From Telopea speciosissima (lineage: Eukaryota; Streptophyta; Magnoliopsida; Proteales; Proteaceae), in the NCBI RefSeq assembly GCF_018873765.1, contig NC_057919.1:71046984-71110983 (forward strand): 64,000 nucleotides of DNA, written 5' to 3'. Below are positions 51,754 through 62,065 of the stretch, piece after piece. How positions within the stretch are numbered: the stretch's first letter is position 1; each line of letters starts with the position of its first letter. The notes under the pieces are model-generated. The model was not told the DNA's origin and did not search any database. It was given only the letters and a program-made list of their open reading frames with translations. Position numbers and translations under genes: made by a program.

Positions 51754-51844
51754 GGGTCTTTAGCTCAAATTGGTAGAGCACTTGGAACATGAGGATGTCT
51801 CAAGAATGTTCCAAGGGGATGGTGGTTCAAATCCACCAAGACCC
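51754..51844 (+). tRNA. tRNA-like Pol III gene with extended anticodon arm
   Basis: This 91-nt sequence folds as a cloverleaf. The acceptor stem GGGTCTT/AAGACCC has 7 perfect pairs. The D stem is GCTC/GAGC, the anticodon stem CTTGG/CCAAG, and the T stem GGTGG/CCACC with loop TTCAAAT. Internal A-box (TAGCTCAAATTGG) and B-box (GGTTCAAATCC) sequences are present, and TTTTT follows at once as a Pol III terminator. The anticodon loop is 25 nt rather than 7: the arm extends to ten perfect pairs (51781-51790 with 51806-51815). An 18-nt intron could explain it, giving CAT at the anticodon, but position 33 would be A instead of the invariant T. It may therefore be a tRNA pseudogene, a stable tRNA-like RNA or a SINE founder rather than a working tRNA. 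Confidence 0.6.
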
Positions 51845-53454
51845 TTTTTATTCAACTGTTCATAGAAGACAATCATGAGCATCATACAATGTCTGCTTCT
51901 CTGTGTGTTTTTTTTTTTCTTTTTCTTTTTTTGTTGATAGTTTGAATGATTTTTGTTGCTACTTTGGTTTTGAAGATGCAAAAATGAACGAGACATTTCT
52001 TATTTGTATTCTTTAAAACTTTTGTAATTATATAGTGTTAATGGCATTTTTGTAATGTATAGTAACCTATTAGTGCATCTCTGTCTTTTTTTTTTTTAAT
52101 ATACACTTTATATGGATTTTTAATAATTTTTAATGTCCTAACATCATTGACTTTATATGAATTATAATATTAATGTCATTTCTGTAATTTATAGTAACCA
52201 TTACAAAACTGTTGCAGAAACAGATTTTATCAAACACCTTTTAGTTTTAATAGTATTCTGAATACGTTTCTGGAACAGGTTTATCAAACACCTTTCAGGA
52301 AGCCAGTAACGTTATTGTGGTAACAATAACACCAAAATACGTTTTTGGTCAGAAACGACACATAAACACTAGTAACGTTATCAAACGGTGTCGAAGTGTT
52401 TTTTGTGACTGTTTTTAGAGACATAAATAAAAATTTATGCTCCCTAGAAGACTTTTGACGGAACGTGTTGGACATGTTCTGTCGTTTCTTGGCTGAAAAT
52501 TGGAAAAGTATGCCAAACATATTCTTTTGTTAATTTAAAAAAGAAAAAAGAAAAAAGAGTGTCACTTGTTTCCAAGAACAGGTTACCAAGCGGATCAAAA
52601 ACGGTTTCTCAACATAGAAAATGAAAAAACTATTTTGCTGTTTCTCAGCACATAACCAGAACAGAAACACCCGTAAGGTTATCAAGTGGGCACCATACTG
52701 TGTAGCTAAATATGCATGAAAGCTTTTATTATATGAGATAAACACATCCAATTTACTTTCAATCTTAATCACAGGGTACTCCAAACATGGCATGTAAGCA
52801 TAAAATGCATGAATTTTTTACCTACTGTTTGGTCATGAATAGCTTTCCAAGTGCATGGTAACTATAAACCAATAGAAATGGGGATATATAAATATATTTA
52901 TGGGAACACTTATTTAAAAGTGTTTTTGACATAAATAAAAACAGAAATAAGACATAATACGTCATAAATAGTTGAGAAAACAGACATTGGTTCCGAAACA
53001 GAATTAGAACTAAAAATGTATTTAAAAACCACCTTGGAGCCTATCCTCGTAATATAATATATAAGCTCCTGTTTCATAAAAAAAAAAAAAAAAAAAAAGT
53101 ATTTTAAAACAGATTTAGAGCACAATTATGAAACTAGAACATAAAAGGTCATTTCATAAGAGGAAGACACGCACGTTACCCCCAGTCGGCAAGAACTTTT
53201 CTAAAAAACGAGGAGGAGAGAGACCAGACAATAGCACTCAAAGATTGAGCATTTGAGACTGCACTTCGCAACGCAGTCAAATTACTTTCCTCAATTTTAA
53301 AAATTAAATTACCGGGCAGGAGCCGGACAAGGCAGGGCAAGTTCACTGGGAGAGAAAAGTGCAAGCAAAAGATCGAATAGGCAGGAGGAGGGAATAGGAG
53401 GGAACAAACAAAAGTACTGAACAGCCCCGGCCTGAGCCCCGGAGAAAGCGAGAA
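51845..53454. other. intergenic region before the SMARCAL1-like gene
   Basis: Contains the diverged repeat at about 52200-52790, a poly(A) run near 53078-53098, and, from about 53170, a GA-rich leader expected to be the 5' UTR/promoter of the helicase gene. A TATA box was not fixed. Confidence 0.45.
52200..52790. repeat. diverged transposon-like repeat
   Basis: Phrases such as taacgttatcaaacggtgtc, tttatcaaacacctttcagg and gttaccaagcggatcaaaa recur within the block and, inverted, at 27390-27760. No coding capacity is seen. Confidence 0.45.
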
Positions 53455-56400
53455 ATGGAATTCGACGACGATTGGGATTTGAGCGCCGAGGAACTGGATT
53501 CCATCGAAAGAGACGCTTTGAGAAAGATTGCGGAGAGGAAATCTTCTTCTGCAGCTGCCTCTGCCAGTTCTTCTCAAGAAACCCCAACATCCAAATTCGG
53601 ACACTCTCCCGCCAAACCTACCATGGAATCTGACCGCAACAAGGTTTTTGTGTCCTCCCCTTATTTTATGTCTGCGAAAAATTATAGGTGTCTCCCAGTT
53701 TTACAGGTTTATCTGAGTAGTGCTCCGTTTTCATATTCACATATGCCGATGCACTAGTCCAAAGTAACTCATATTGACGTTTCATGGTGCAGTTCCAGCA
53801 TTATATGTGACCGTGTAATGTTCTTTTTCGGCGAATAAATAATTGTGTACGCCCTACCCCTCAAATGTTAAAAGAACAGATACGTCTCAGAGGCTGCATT
53901 GGACAAAAAATTTACACATTCAGTCTCCATCCAATGTCTAGATTACCATGTTTACTCCCTGCTCCTTGTTCGGAAATCATAGGTGTAATTTGTTTTATTC
54001 TATCTGTACTTATATCTCTTAGTTTGCTGAAATATATGTTATCCCGTGTGTTGTATTAAATGGCTTCATAAAAAGAAGTTTCAAAACACCTCTTTTAAAA
54101 GGTTTTAATATGTTTTGTCTCACACGAGTGTTGAACTTAAGACCTTCCTGATGTTGCTTCTATCAAATCAAAGAAGTGGAAAATCTTTAGTCTCGCATTG
54201 GTTTTTGGGGAGAGTGAAGTGAGGCTGATATGTTAGAATGGGAAATGCAAGGGTAAAGTTCCATGAAAGAAAGACTCAATATACTCTCTTGTCTCCAGGG
54301 GTTCGGAGTTTATTTTTGCATGCACGCGTCGACCCGGGCCATATTGTGGCGCTAATGTGTTGTCTTCCTTTTTTTGCCGGTGGTCGGACTTAGATCCGGA
54401 AAAGCTTTTTGCCGACATCGGATAATTTTTTTCTGATGTCAAGTGTGTTTTTTCCCGATGTCGGTGTATTGTTCCAGATGTTGGACAAAGAATACCCTAA
54501 ATCAGGTTTGTTAGATTATCAACGTGTGATGTTCAACATCTAGTGAGTTTTTACCGTCCTCGGATGAGTGTCGTTCGATGCGTAATCGATGTCAGTGATT
54601 GTCTTGCATGTCGTCCAAAATGTACCAGATGTTTTTAACGACTCTTTTTCTGTGTCTTTTCTCCAAGAGACACCTCTTGAGCCCTTTTGGACAAGTTTTT
54701 CCAAGGGGTGCCTCTCCTCTATAAATAGAGGATGTTATTGACACTTGAGATATACTTTTCTTAGTGTATTACCCCTTCTTTGACACTCGTATTCTCTCCT
54801 TGTTTTTGCTTCTTGATTTTTACTGTTCTGTGTCTTTTGTCCTTGTTGATTGAGCACAACCTGAGTGTATCCTGACGTGGCCCAATAAATCCACAAAGGG
54901 CAGCAGTAGCATCAGAGAACCTTCGATTCATCAAAGGACTCCAGCAGCAGTGATCGATATAGCAGCAAATCAGAAATCGATTAAGAAAATCAGAAGTGAA
55001 ACCCCTTCCTGCAAGACTGAGCATCACCGACTGAAACCCTCTTTTCATTTTTCTTCATTCCTGCCAAAAAACGTAACCTAATCGATTAAGAAACTCATAA
55101 GTGAAACCCCTTCCTGCAAGACCCAGCACCACCGACTGAAGCCCTCTTTTCATTTTTCTTCATCCCTGCCAAAAAACGTAACCCAATCGAATCTCTCTCC
55201 AATCCTATTTTCTCTCTGTTCGTTTCTGGTTTTGGGTTCCACTTGGTTCCATCGATTCTCATTTTCCTCTCCAACTTCTCAAATATGGATGGAAGACCCA
55301 GGTCTAGCTTCATCGAAGAATGACAGCTCCTCTGATTGCTAGTTGTCCTCGCAATCTCCAGTGAACCCCCCTCTTCTCTGGTTTGGGAGGATCGCGATCA
55401 GATGAGATTTTAGACACACTTGCTGATTGATGGAATTCCAATTTCTCTGGCAACTTGCAACTCCAGCTGCGACATTGAGCATTGCTGCAAATCTGTAAGG
55501 GATGCCCTATGGGCAAAATGGTAAGCTCACACCCTAGAAGGGGTATATTAGTCATTTGAAGGCAAATTTAACCAACACCGTAACAGCTAACTAACGGAGT
55601 GGGGTTGACTGTAACAACTAACCTAAACTCAGGGGGTGCAGCTGTATAATTTAGAAACACAGGGGGTCGCTCTATATTTAGTTCAAACCTCAGGGGGTAG
55701 CAGTGTAATTTTCCCAATTTAAAATGGGTTCAAGGTTATTTTTGTCCTAGAGGTATTTATGTCCTTGTACCTATTCTAGAATGTTCTCGTCTATTATATA
55801 TAAATTGGGGCTGTGATCATAAAGGCACAAGCCATTACTCTCAAATTCTCTACATGGTATCAGAGCGGGGATCCACTTAGGGATCCGAACCCTAATGGTT
55901 CTCATCTCGAAACCCTAGGCTCTCTCCATCGTCTCTCTTTCTCTTTCTCCTTGGTTTTGGTGCCGCAAGCACCATTCACCAGCACCATCATCATCTCTCT
56001 TTCTCTCTTCCTCTCCCTTCTCTTCTTGGTTTTAGCCACCACCACCGCCTTCTCCACCTACACCTTTCACCGCCGCCGCCACCTACAACAAACACCGACT
56101 TCGCCTCCCACCTATTCTATCTAGTGGCTTCACTGCTCTCGCCTCTCTCTCTCGGTTTCATCCTTGGTGGTGAGCTTTTTTCTCCCTCTAGGGGAATTTT
56201 TGGCCATTCCATGGTCTGATTTTCTTTCGACCCTAGGAGGTTGATGTTCTCTTTTGGATCCACGTCGTGTTGATGTAGTGGTGATTTTTCTTTGACCAAC
56301 AACCATGGGTGATTCCGAGATCTCCTCTGCATCTACTAGACAGGAAGGAGTCAATCAATGCGATCTTCTTCCATTCCCTGCTAGCTCCATTAAATTAAGT

Positions 56401-59400
56401 GGGAGCAATTATTTGATGTGGGCGAGATCTTGCTACCTTATCGTTGGTGCTCATGGTTTTTCCAGCTACCTTACCTTACCGGAACGCTGTCATGCCCACC
56501 GCTGCTGGTCCTGCCCAAGACAAATGGATGACATCTAATTTTCTTGTGATGTCCTGTCTCATCAACTCCATGGCTCCTACCATAGCCGGGGGCTATTTAC
56601 TTATTGACACCTGTGCCAAAATTTGGAAGACAACCAAAGACACTTATTTCCAGGTTAGTAATGTTGCCCAGTTTTATGAACTTTGCCAGAAAATCCATGC
56701 TACAAAACAAGGAGAGTTATCTCTTTCCTAGTATTATTTAACTCTGTGTAGCATGTGGCAACAGTTAATTTATGGGCCTTTTACCGCTACATTTGATACT
56801 GATGCTACTGCGTTTAAAAAAATGGGAAGATAGTCTTCGTGTTTTCGACTTTCTCACAGGACTTGACATTGAGTTTGATCAGATTCGGGCTCATGTCCTG
56901 AATCGGTATCCCTTTTCGACACTTAAGCAGGCTTGTGCCATGGTGCAATTAGAGGACAGTTCCTCTGGGTTTTGCTGCTAAAGAAACCCATGGCATGGTA
57001 TGTCGCCTCAAGAATGCTTTATATGGGCTAAAACAGTCTCTAAGAGCTTGGTTTGGACGTTTCCATAGATTTATGGTGTTGATTGGCTACAAACAAAGTA
57101 ATGCTGATCACACTTTGTTTATCAAGAAGAGAGGTTTGCACATCACAATATTGACTGTTATGTGGACGATATTATAATCACTGGAATTGATGTTGATGAG
57201 ATAAGTAAATTGAAGACCTATTTGGAGACAAAATTTGAGATCAAGGATCTAGGAAAACTCAGATATTTCCTTGGGATCAAGGTAGCTCATGCAGCTCATG
57301 CTATCTTCCTCTCACAACGGAAGTATATACTTGAGCTATTCTTTGAAACAGGAATTTTGGGATGTAAGCCTGCAGATACTTCGTTGGAGCCAAATACTTA
57401 CCTAAAAGGTACAGATGGAGATCCTGGGGATAAAGGCAGCTATTAGAGACTGGTTGGTCGTTTGATATACTTATCCCACACAGCCCGATATAGCATTTGC
57501 AGTTAGTGTGGTAAGCCAATACATGCATGATCCCCATTCTACTCATCTAGAGGCAACATATTGGATCCTGAGATATTTGAAGTCTGCTCCTAGGAAAGGT
57601 GTCCTCTTTTCCCCTTGGGCCACTTACAAGTTGAGGCCTACACTGATGCAGATTGGGAGGATGTCCGGATGATAGGAGGTCTACCTCGGGATATTGTACC
57701 TTTGTTGGTGGGAAATTTAGTAACCTGGCGGAGCAAGAAGCAAGTTGTTGTTGCCCGATACAATGCCGAAGTGGAATTTCGGGCTATGGCCCATGGTAGT
57801 TGTGAGCTCCTTTGGCTGCAAGGACTTCTTAATGATTTATGTATTCCTGTTGAGCTGCCTATGTGTCTATATTGTGATAAAAAATCAGCAATAAGTATTG
57901 CTCATAACCTAGTGCAACATGATCATATTAAGCATATTGAGATCGATCGTCATTTCATCGAGGAGAAGCTGGAGCAAAGAGTAATATGCATCCCATTTGT
58001 TTAGTCTGGTGATCAGTTAGCTGATATTCTGACTAAGAGTATTAATTGTAAAAATTTTGTATCTATTGTTAGCAAGTTGAGAATGTTTGACATTTATGCA
58101 CCAATTTAAGGGGGAGTATTGTAAAATGGGTTCAAGGGTATTTCTGTCCTTGTACCTATTCTAGAATGTTCTCTCGGCTATTATAAATAAAGAGGGGCTA
58201 TGATCATAAAGTCACAAGCCATTATTCTCAATTCTCCACACTTAAACTGTAGTAATCCAAGTTGGTGGCCATTGAAGTCAAGATAAGTGATGTAGATAAG
58301 TCACTTAGGGTTTATTTTAGTAGAACTAAGCTTTGGGTTGGGTCATATATGTATTGGGACTTTGATCCCATGGGTTTATTTTGTAATTGGCCAATTTAAT
58401 AAGCCTAAAATATGGGTAGAAAGTAGGAAAACGTGATTTACTTCATTAGTTTAGTTGGAGTCCTATTTTGAGTATGTTTTCTTTATTATTACACTTTCTT
58501 AGTCAATTTAGGTTACCTTATTAAAAGGGAGGCCAGCATTTTTGATTAATGAAATATTGGCTTTAGCCTTTGTGAAAATCCTTAGATAGGTTGAGTGAGA
58601 TGCCCAGGGTGAGATAGCCATTCCCTTCCCCCATCCCCTTCCATCGGTTTTTGATTCCAAATCCTAATTGAGTTTAAGAGTGCTACAAACTGTTGGGATT
58701 TCTTTCAACTGATTGTCACATAGATTTCTTGAAGATTATTACATCAAGATCATTGCTGCTTCAACAAGTTACAAATTTGTGGTGTTTTTTTATTTGTTAC
58801 TTCAACTAAGGAAATTGTTCCCTCATTTGAGTTTCCATTATTTTTAGTTCCCATTGTTCTCTTGGTTCCCTCATATGATTTTAGTTCCCATTGCTCTCTT
58901 TCTTGTTCTTTGGAGATTTTATATTTGATCCTGGCAGGGATTAGACCTATTCAGGTTCTAGTCTTACATTATTTGGTATTGGAACCTATCATCTCCTAGT
59001 GTTGATGTCAATAAGGGAGATGCCAGAAGTTCCTTAGTTTGCCGGACAAAGGGCTCCATTCCTATTCCTTGATTGGTTGGATTCTCTAGAGGAGTATTTT
59101 GACTGGCACAACCCAACAGATGTGCAAAAGCTTAGGTTTGTTTACTCGTGATTGACTGGTTATGCTAAGCAATGGTGGAAATCCTTTAACAGAAAAAAAA
59201 AAATAAAAAAATGGTGGAAATCCCGTGAAGAGAGACTCAGAGCTAGAATATATGAACCTAGGACTTGGGAAGAGATGAAGCACAAGTTGAAGAACAAGTA
59301 CCTACCGTAATATATGAGAAGAAAGCTCTCCCTTCGACAAGATTACCACCAAAAGACATTTACAGGTGAAGGGAACTTGAACCTTTTATTGCAAAAGTTT

Positions 59401-61348
59401 GAAGCCGTGTTTGATCCCCTCTACCCTCCACCTCCAATGGATGCTACCGTGGAAGTTGTTAAAGTTTTGAAGAATTTGAAGCAAGTAAAGTTGAAACAAG
59501 AGAACGATGAAAACTAAAAATAAGGGAAACAAGAGAACAAGGGGAACTAAAAATAAGGGAAACAAGAGAACAATAGAAACTCAAACGAGGGAACAATTTC
59601 CTTGGTTGGAGTAACAAATAAAAAAACACCACAAATTTGTAGCTTGTTGAAGCAACAATGATCTTGATGTAATATTCTTCAAGAAATCGATATGACAATC
59701 AGTTGAAAGAAATCCCAGCAGCTTGTAGCACTCTTAAACTCAATTAGGGTTTGGAATCAAGAACCGATGGAAGGGGATGGGGGAAAGGAATGGGTATCTC
59801 ACCCAATCTATCTACATCAGCATTAATCAAATTCGTCTCAAATTTGTGGGGTTTTTTTTATTTGTTACTTCAACCAAGGAAATTGTTCCCTCATCTGAGT
59901 TTCCATTGTTCTCTTGTTTCCCTTATTTTTAGTTCCCATTGTTCTCTTGGTTCCCTCATATGATTTTCTATTTGATCCTGCCTGGGATTAGACCTATTCA
60001 GGTTCTAGTCTTACATTAATAAGTCTATCTCTCATATTTCCATTGTTCGATTTACAACACTGTGAAACTGTTGGATGGTTTTTGCACACAGAGTTCCTTG
60101 TTATTGTATTGACAATGGCGATCAACTCTGTTGATGTCACTCATATTAAGTTGATGCAATGAGGTGTTTCTGAAGTTTAATTACTTAACATGTAGGGGAA
60201 AGAAAAAGACTTTCCTATTCTCTTGCATGTGCACCTGCGGAGTGCTTCTTACTAAGTATTTATAGATTACAATCTTGTATGTTTTCCTGAAGTATAAGAT
60301 ATTTTAGCTCCACAAATTTGTAGAAAAAAAAGAGGCAGATTTTCCCGCCTCACTTTTTTGTGGACAATTCTGATGCTCTTCAATCATTTCACCAGAATAT
60401 GTGACATCTCTCCCAACAGACTAAATACAAATAAGAAGGGTATTTAAAACTTTTAATTAGCAGTCAGTGCTCAGTAGACAAGGAAATAGATTGCATTAGT
60501 TGATTGCTAGCAATAGTTAGGGCTTGAAGGTGGAATTCTTTGCCCAGCTGTACATTGTACCACAATTACCTAATTCATTTCACTTTATTCACACAACAGG
60601 TAGATCATGTGCCTAGATTTTTGCCCAAGTCTCTGGCATTTGGGGGAAATGGTAATTTTTCAGTCTTTTATCTTATCATCCCAAAAGCTTCCCTTTCATT
60701 TCTGTTCCATGCTTTTTATAAATGTATATCCTTTCCTGTTTTTATGAATATAGTTAGGTGATGCTAGTTTGATCTGCAATGTTGTTATTTCCTCCTAGAG
60801 AATGACAATGCAAAAGAATTGCCAAAGCTCAGTATCCGGTTTTTCCTTCATTCCAGCGGAAATATTGCTGCAAAGTTCCCATATGATCCTGTATCGTATC
60901 TTCTATTCTCATGCAAGAATTATCCTCTTTGTGTTACTTGAGTTGTATATCTGCTAATATGTTTGAGCATTATCTTATGCAGATACTTGTAGGTGCTCTC
61001 CACAAGATCCCTAAAGCTAGTTGGCATGGGAAAGAAAGGTTTTATATTTTTATTTTCTAAAATTATTTATACTTTGTTATTATCATTATCATCATTTTTT
61101 GTGTGTGTGGGGGGGGGTTGCCTTCTGTGTATTTGGGGGAACTTCTGTATGTGTTTTCGTGCTCCAAGACACAAGAATCTGCATGTGTTTATATTTTAGC
61201 ATTATATATGTATGCATGTATGGACACAGTAGATTCAGCATTACTATGATGTCTTCCTGATGAAATCTGCAGATTATGGATGTTCCCAGTATCCTCTTTG
61301 GTATCAGCAGAAAAAGTTGTTTGTGAAATAGATGGTGCCAATGTTGAG
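53455..61348 (+). CDS. SMARCAL1: SMARCAL1/HARP-type SNF2 annealing helicase, 5' exons
   Basis: Plant relative of SMARCAL1 (CHR18-type), a nuclear DNA-annealing helicase that acts at stalled replication forks. Exons: 53455-53643, 60600-60651, 60799-60890, 60983-61038, 61273-61348, all GT-AG and in phase, giving 155 residues so far. Exon 1 starts MEFDDDWDLSAEELDSIERD, an acidic N-terminus typical of the plant proteins. Residues about 86-153 form the HARP domain: LPKLSIRFFLHSSGNIAAKF, ALHKIPKASWHGKERLWMFP, then SLVSAEKVVCEIDGANVE. The SNF2 ATPase and helicase C-terminal domains must lie beyond the window. Intron 1 is about 7 kb and holds a copia element and an inverted repeat. The next intron reaches into the LINE at 62066 and beyond. 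No coding defect is seen. Assignment rests on the HARP domain only. Confidence 0.82.
54231..54830 (+). mobile_element. possible solo LTR or promoter-bearing repeat in intron 1
   Basis: Starts TGTTAGAATGGG and contains, at about 54717-54732, the palindromic core-promoter-like CCTCTATAAATAGAGG followed by T-rich leader sequence. No second copy, terminal CA or target duplication was identified, so the call is tentative. Confidence 0.3.
54976..55186. repeat. 105-bp tandem duplication
   Basis: Two adjacent copies (54976-55080 and 55081-55186), each starting atcgattaagaaa and ending near tgccaaaaaacgtaaccyaatcga. They differ at a handful of bases. Confidence 0.9.
55719..55854 (+). repeat. 5' LTR of short-LTR copia element
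   Basis: 136 bp. The first bases are diverged (tttaaaatggg against tgtaaaatggg in the 3' copy). Confidence 0.8.
56305..56984 (+). pseudogene. gag of short-LTR copia element
   Basis: Starts MGDSEISSASTRQEG. It carries LSGSNYLMWARSCYL and, after frame breaks, QVSNVAQFYELCQKIHATKQ and FLTGLDIEFDQIRAHVLNRY, the usual copia gag pattern. It ends where the deletion begins. Confidence 0.85.
56995..58004 (+). pseudogene. RT and RNase H remnant of short-LTR copia element
   Basis: Begins inside RT with VCRLKNALYGLKQSLRAWF, followed by a broken YVDD region (MDDIIITGIDVDEI), FEIKDLGKLRYFLGIKVAHA and a stop near 57444. The RNase H follows with EAYTDADWEDV, LVTWRSKKQVVVARYNAE and CDKKSAISIAHNLVQHD. Confidence 0.9.
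58120..58240 (+). repeat. 3' LTR of short-LTR copia element
   Basis: 121 bp, preceded by AAGGGGGAG. Confidence 0.85.
59065..59516 (+). pseudogene. gypsy-type gag fragment
   Basis: The translation reads LDSLEEYFDWHNPTDVQKLR, then LTGYAKQWWK, then RTWEEMKHKLKNKYLP, the Retrotrans_gag pattern of plant gypsy elements. A small A-rich insertion at 59185-59210 and stops interrupt it. It continues degraded to about 59516. Confidence 0.75.
59185..59210 (+). mobile_element. tiny A-rich retroposon stub with 13-bp target duplication
   Basis: A 26-bp A-rich insert (tttaacag then A-rich) is flanked by perfect copies of atggtggaaatcc at 59172-59184 and 59211-59223. It sits inside the gag fragment, as an extremely 5'-truncated LINE-driven insertion would. 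Confidence 0.7.
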
Positions 61349-62065
61349 GTAATGCACATACACATTCATACATTTACAAGAATGCACAGAACTACATAAA
61401 ATAAATTTCTATTCTTTATGATGTTACATTAGTTTTGTGTATTTTTTTTTGGCTTATTTGTTTTTTGAAGTTTTCACCTCTCGGGGTCAAGGATAATGGT
61501 ACTCTTAGGGGTTCGGACCAGAGTGTTATTTATTTATTTCTTTCATGGTTCATTACAAATGAAGTATTACCCTAGCTTGCTTACGAATTAAGTGAAGAAC
61601 AATATTTAGATACAGAAACTTTTACAGAAAATATGGTTTTTGATTTCTGGTGGTGAAAACTGAATTAGTCTGATTGTTGGAAGATTCTGTTGCTATTCTT
61701 CATGTTGGTGGCAATATTATTGGGGAAAGTTACAGTGGGAAGGTGGGAGAAAGGTCAAACTAGAAGCCTTAAATTTCAAAAGTAGGTAAATCTCTAGGTA
61801 TCACATTAGAATATGCTGATAACACTACAGCTTTCTGGATCCTTCTTTTAAATTAAAGTCTATAACTTGAGATGCATCTCGAGGTGTTTAAAGAGCATCT
61901 TCAAATTAATGATACCCTTGGGAGATGCATAATCTTTAGGTTTGATGGTCGAAGCCCACCATTGTTTATGGGGAACAGTCCCTTATCCTTTTTGTTATTT
62001 CTTCATCAATTCTTTGCAATATACTAGAGCAGATGACTTTTTCCCAACCTCCCCCTTTCTGCTTA
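61349..62065 (+). other. intron of the SMARCAL1-like gene
   Basis: Follows the GAG/GTAATG donor at 61348. No further exon of the gene was recognised before the LINE begins. Confidence 0.5.

Larger units (their letters stand above)
55719..58240 (+). mobile_element. internally deleted copia element with very short LTRs
   Basis: The LTRs at 55719-55854 and 58120-58240 share aaaatgggttcaagg, ccttgtacctattctagaat, gatcataaaggcacaagcc and a tctctaca/tctccaca end. The primer site TGGTATCAGAGC follows the first, and AAGGGGGAG precedes the second. The interior joins a gag start directly to the middle of RT, so zinc knuckle, protease, integrase and the 5' part of RT are missing. A target duplication was not certain. 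It lies in intron 1 of the SMARCAL1-like gene in sense orientation. Confidence 0.85.
58600..60017. repeat. large inverted repeat with third direct copy around a gypsy gag fragment
   Basis: The left arm, about 58600-58910, recurs inverted at about 59520-59815 and partly again in direct orientation at about 59836-60017. Shared words include ggaaattgttccctcat, gattacatcaagatcattgctgc (variant ends) and agttgaaagaaatccca. Between the arms is retroelement gag sequence. The whole block is in intron 1 of the SMARCAL1-like gene. Confidence 0.85.

Noticed and set aside
51781..51815. Resemblance of the tRNA-like arm (acatgaggat...atgt) to the MS2 coat-protein hairpin
   Set aside because: Only the first ten bases and the closing stem agree; there is no bulge geometry match, and a phage signal makes no sense in this context.
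61401..61530. Possible sixth helicase exon after TTTTTTGAAG
   Set aside because: The translation does not resemble the segment that should follow the HARP domain, and the downstream donor is unconvincing.
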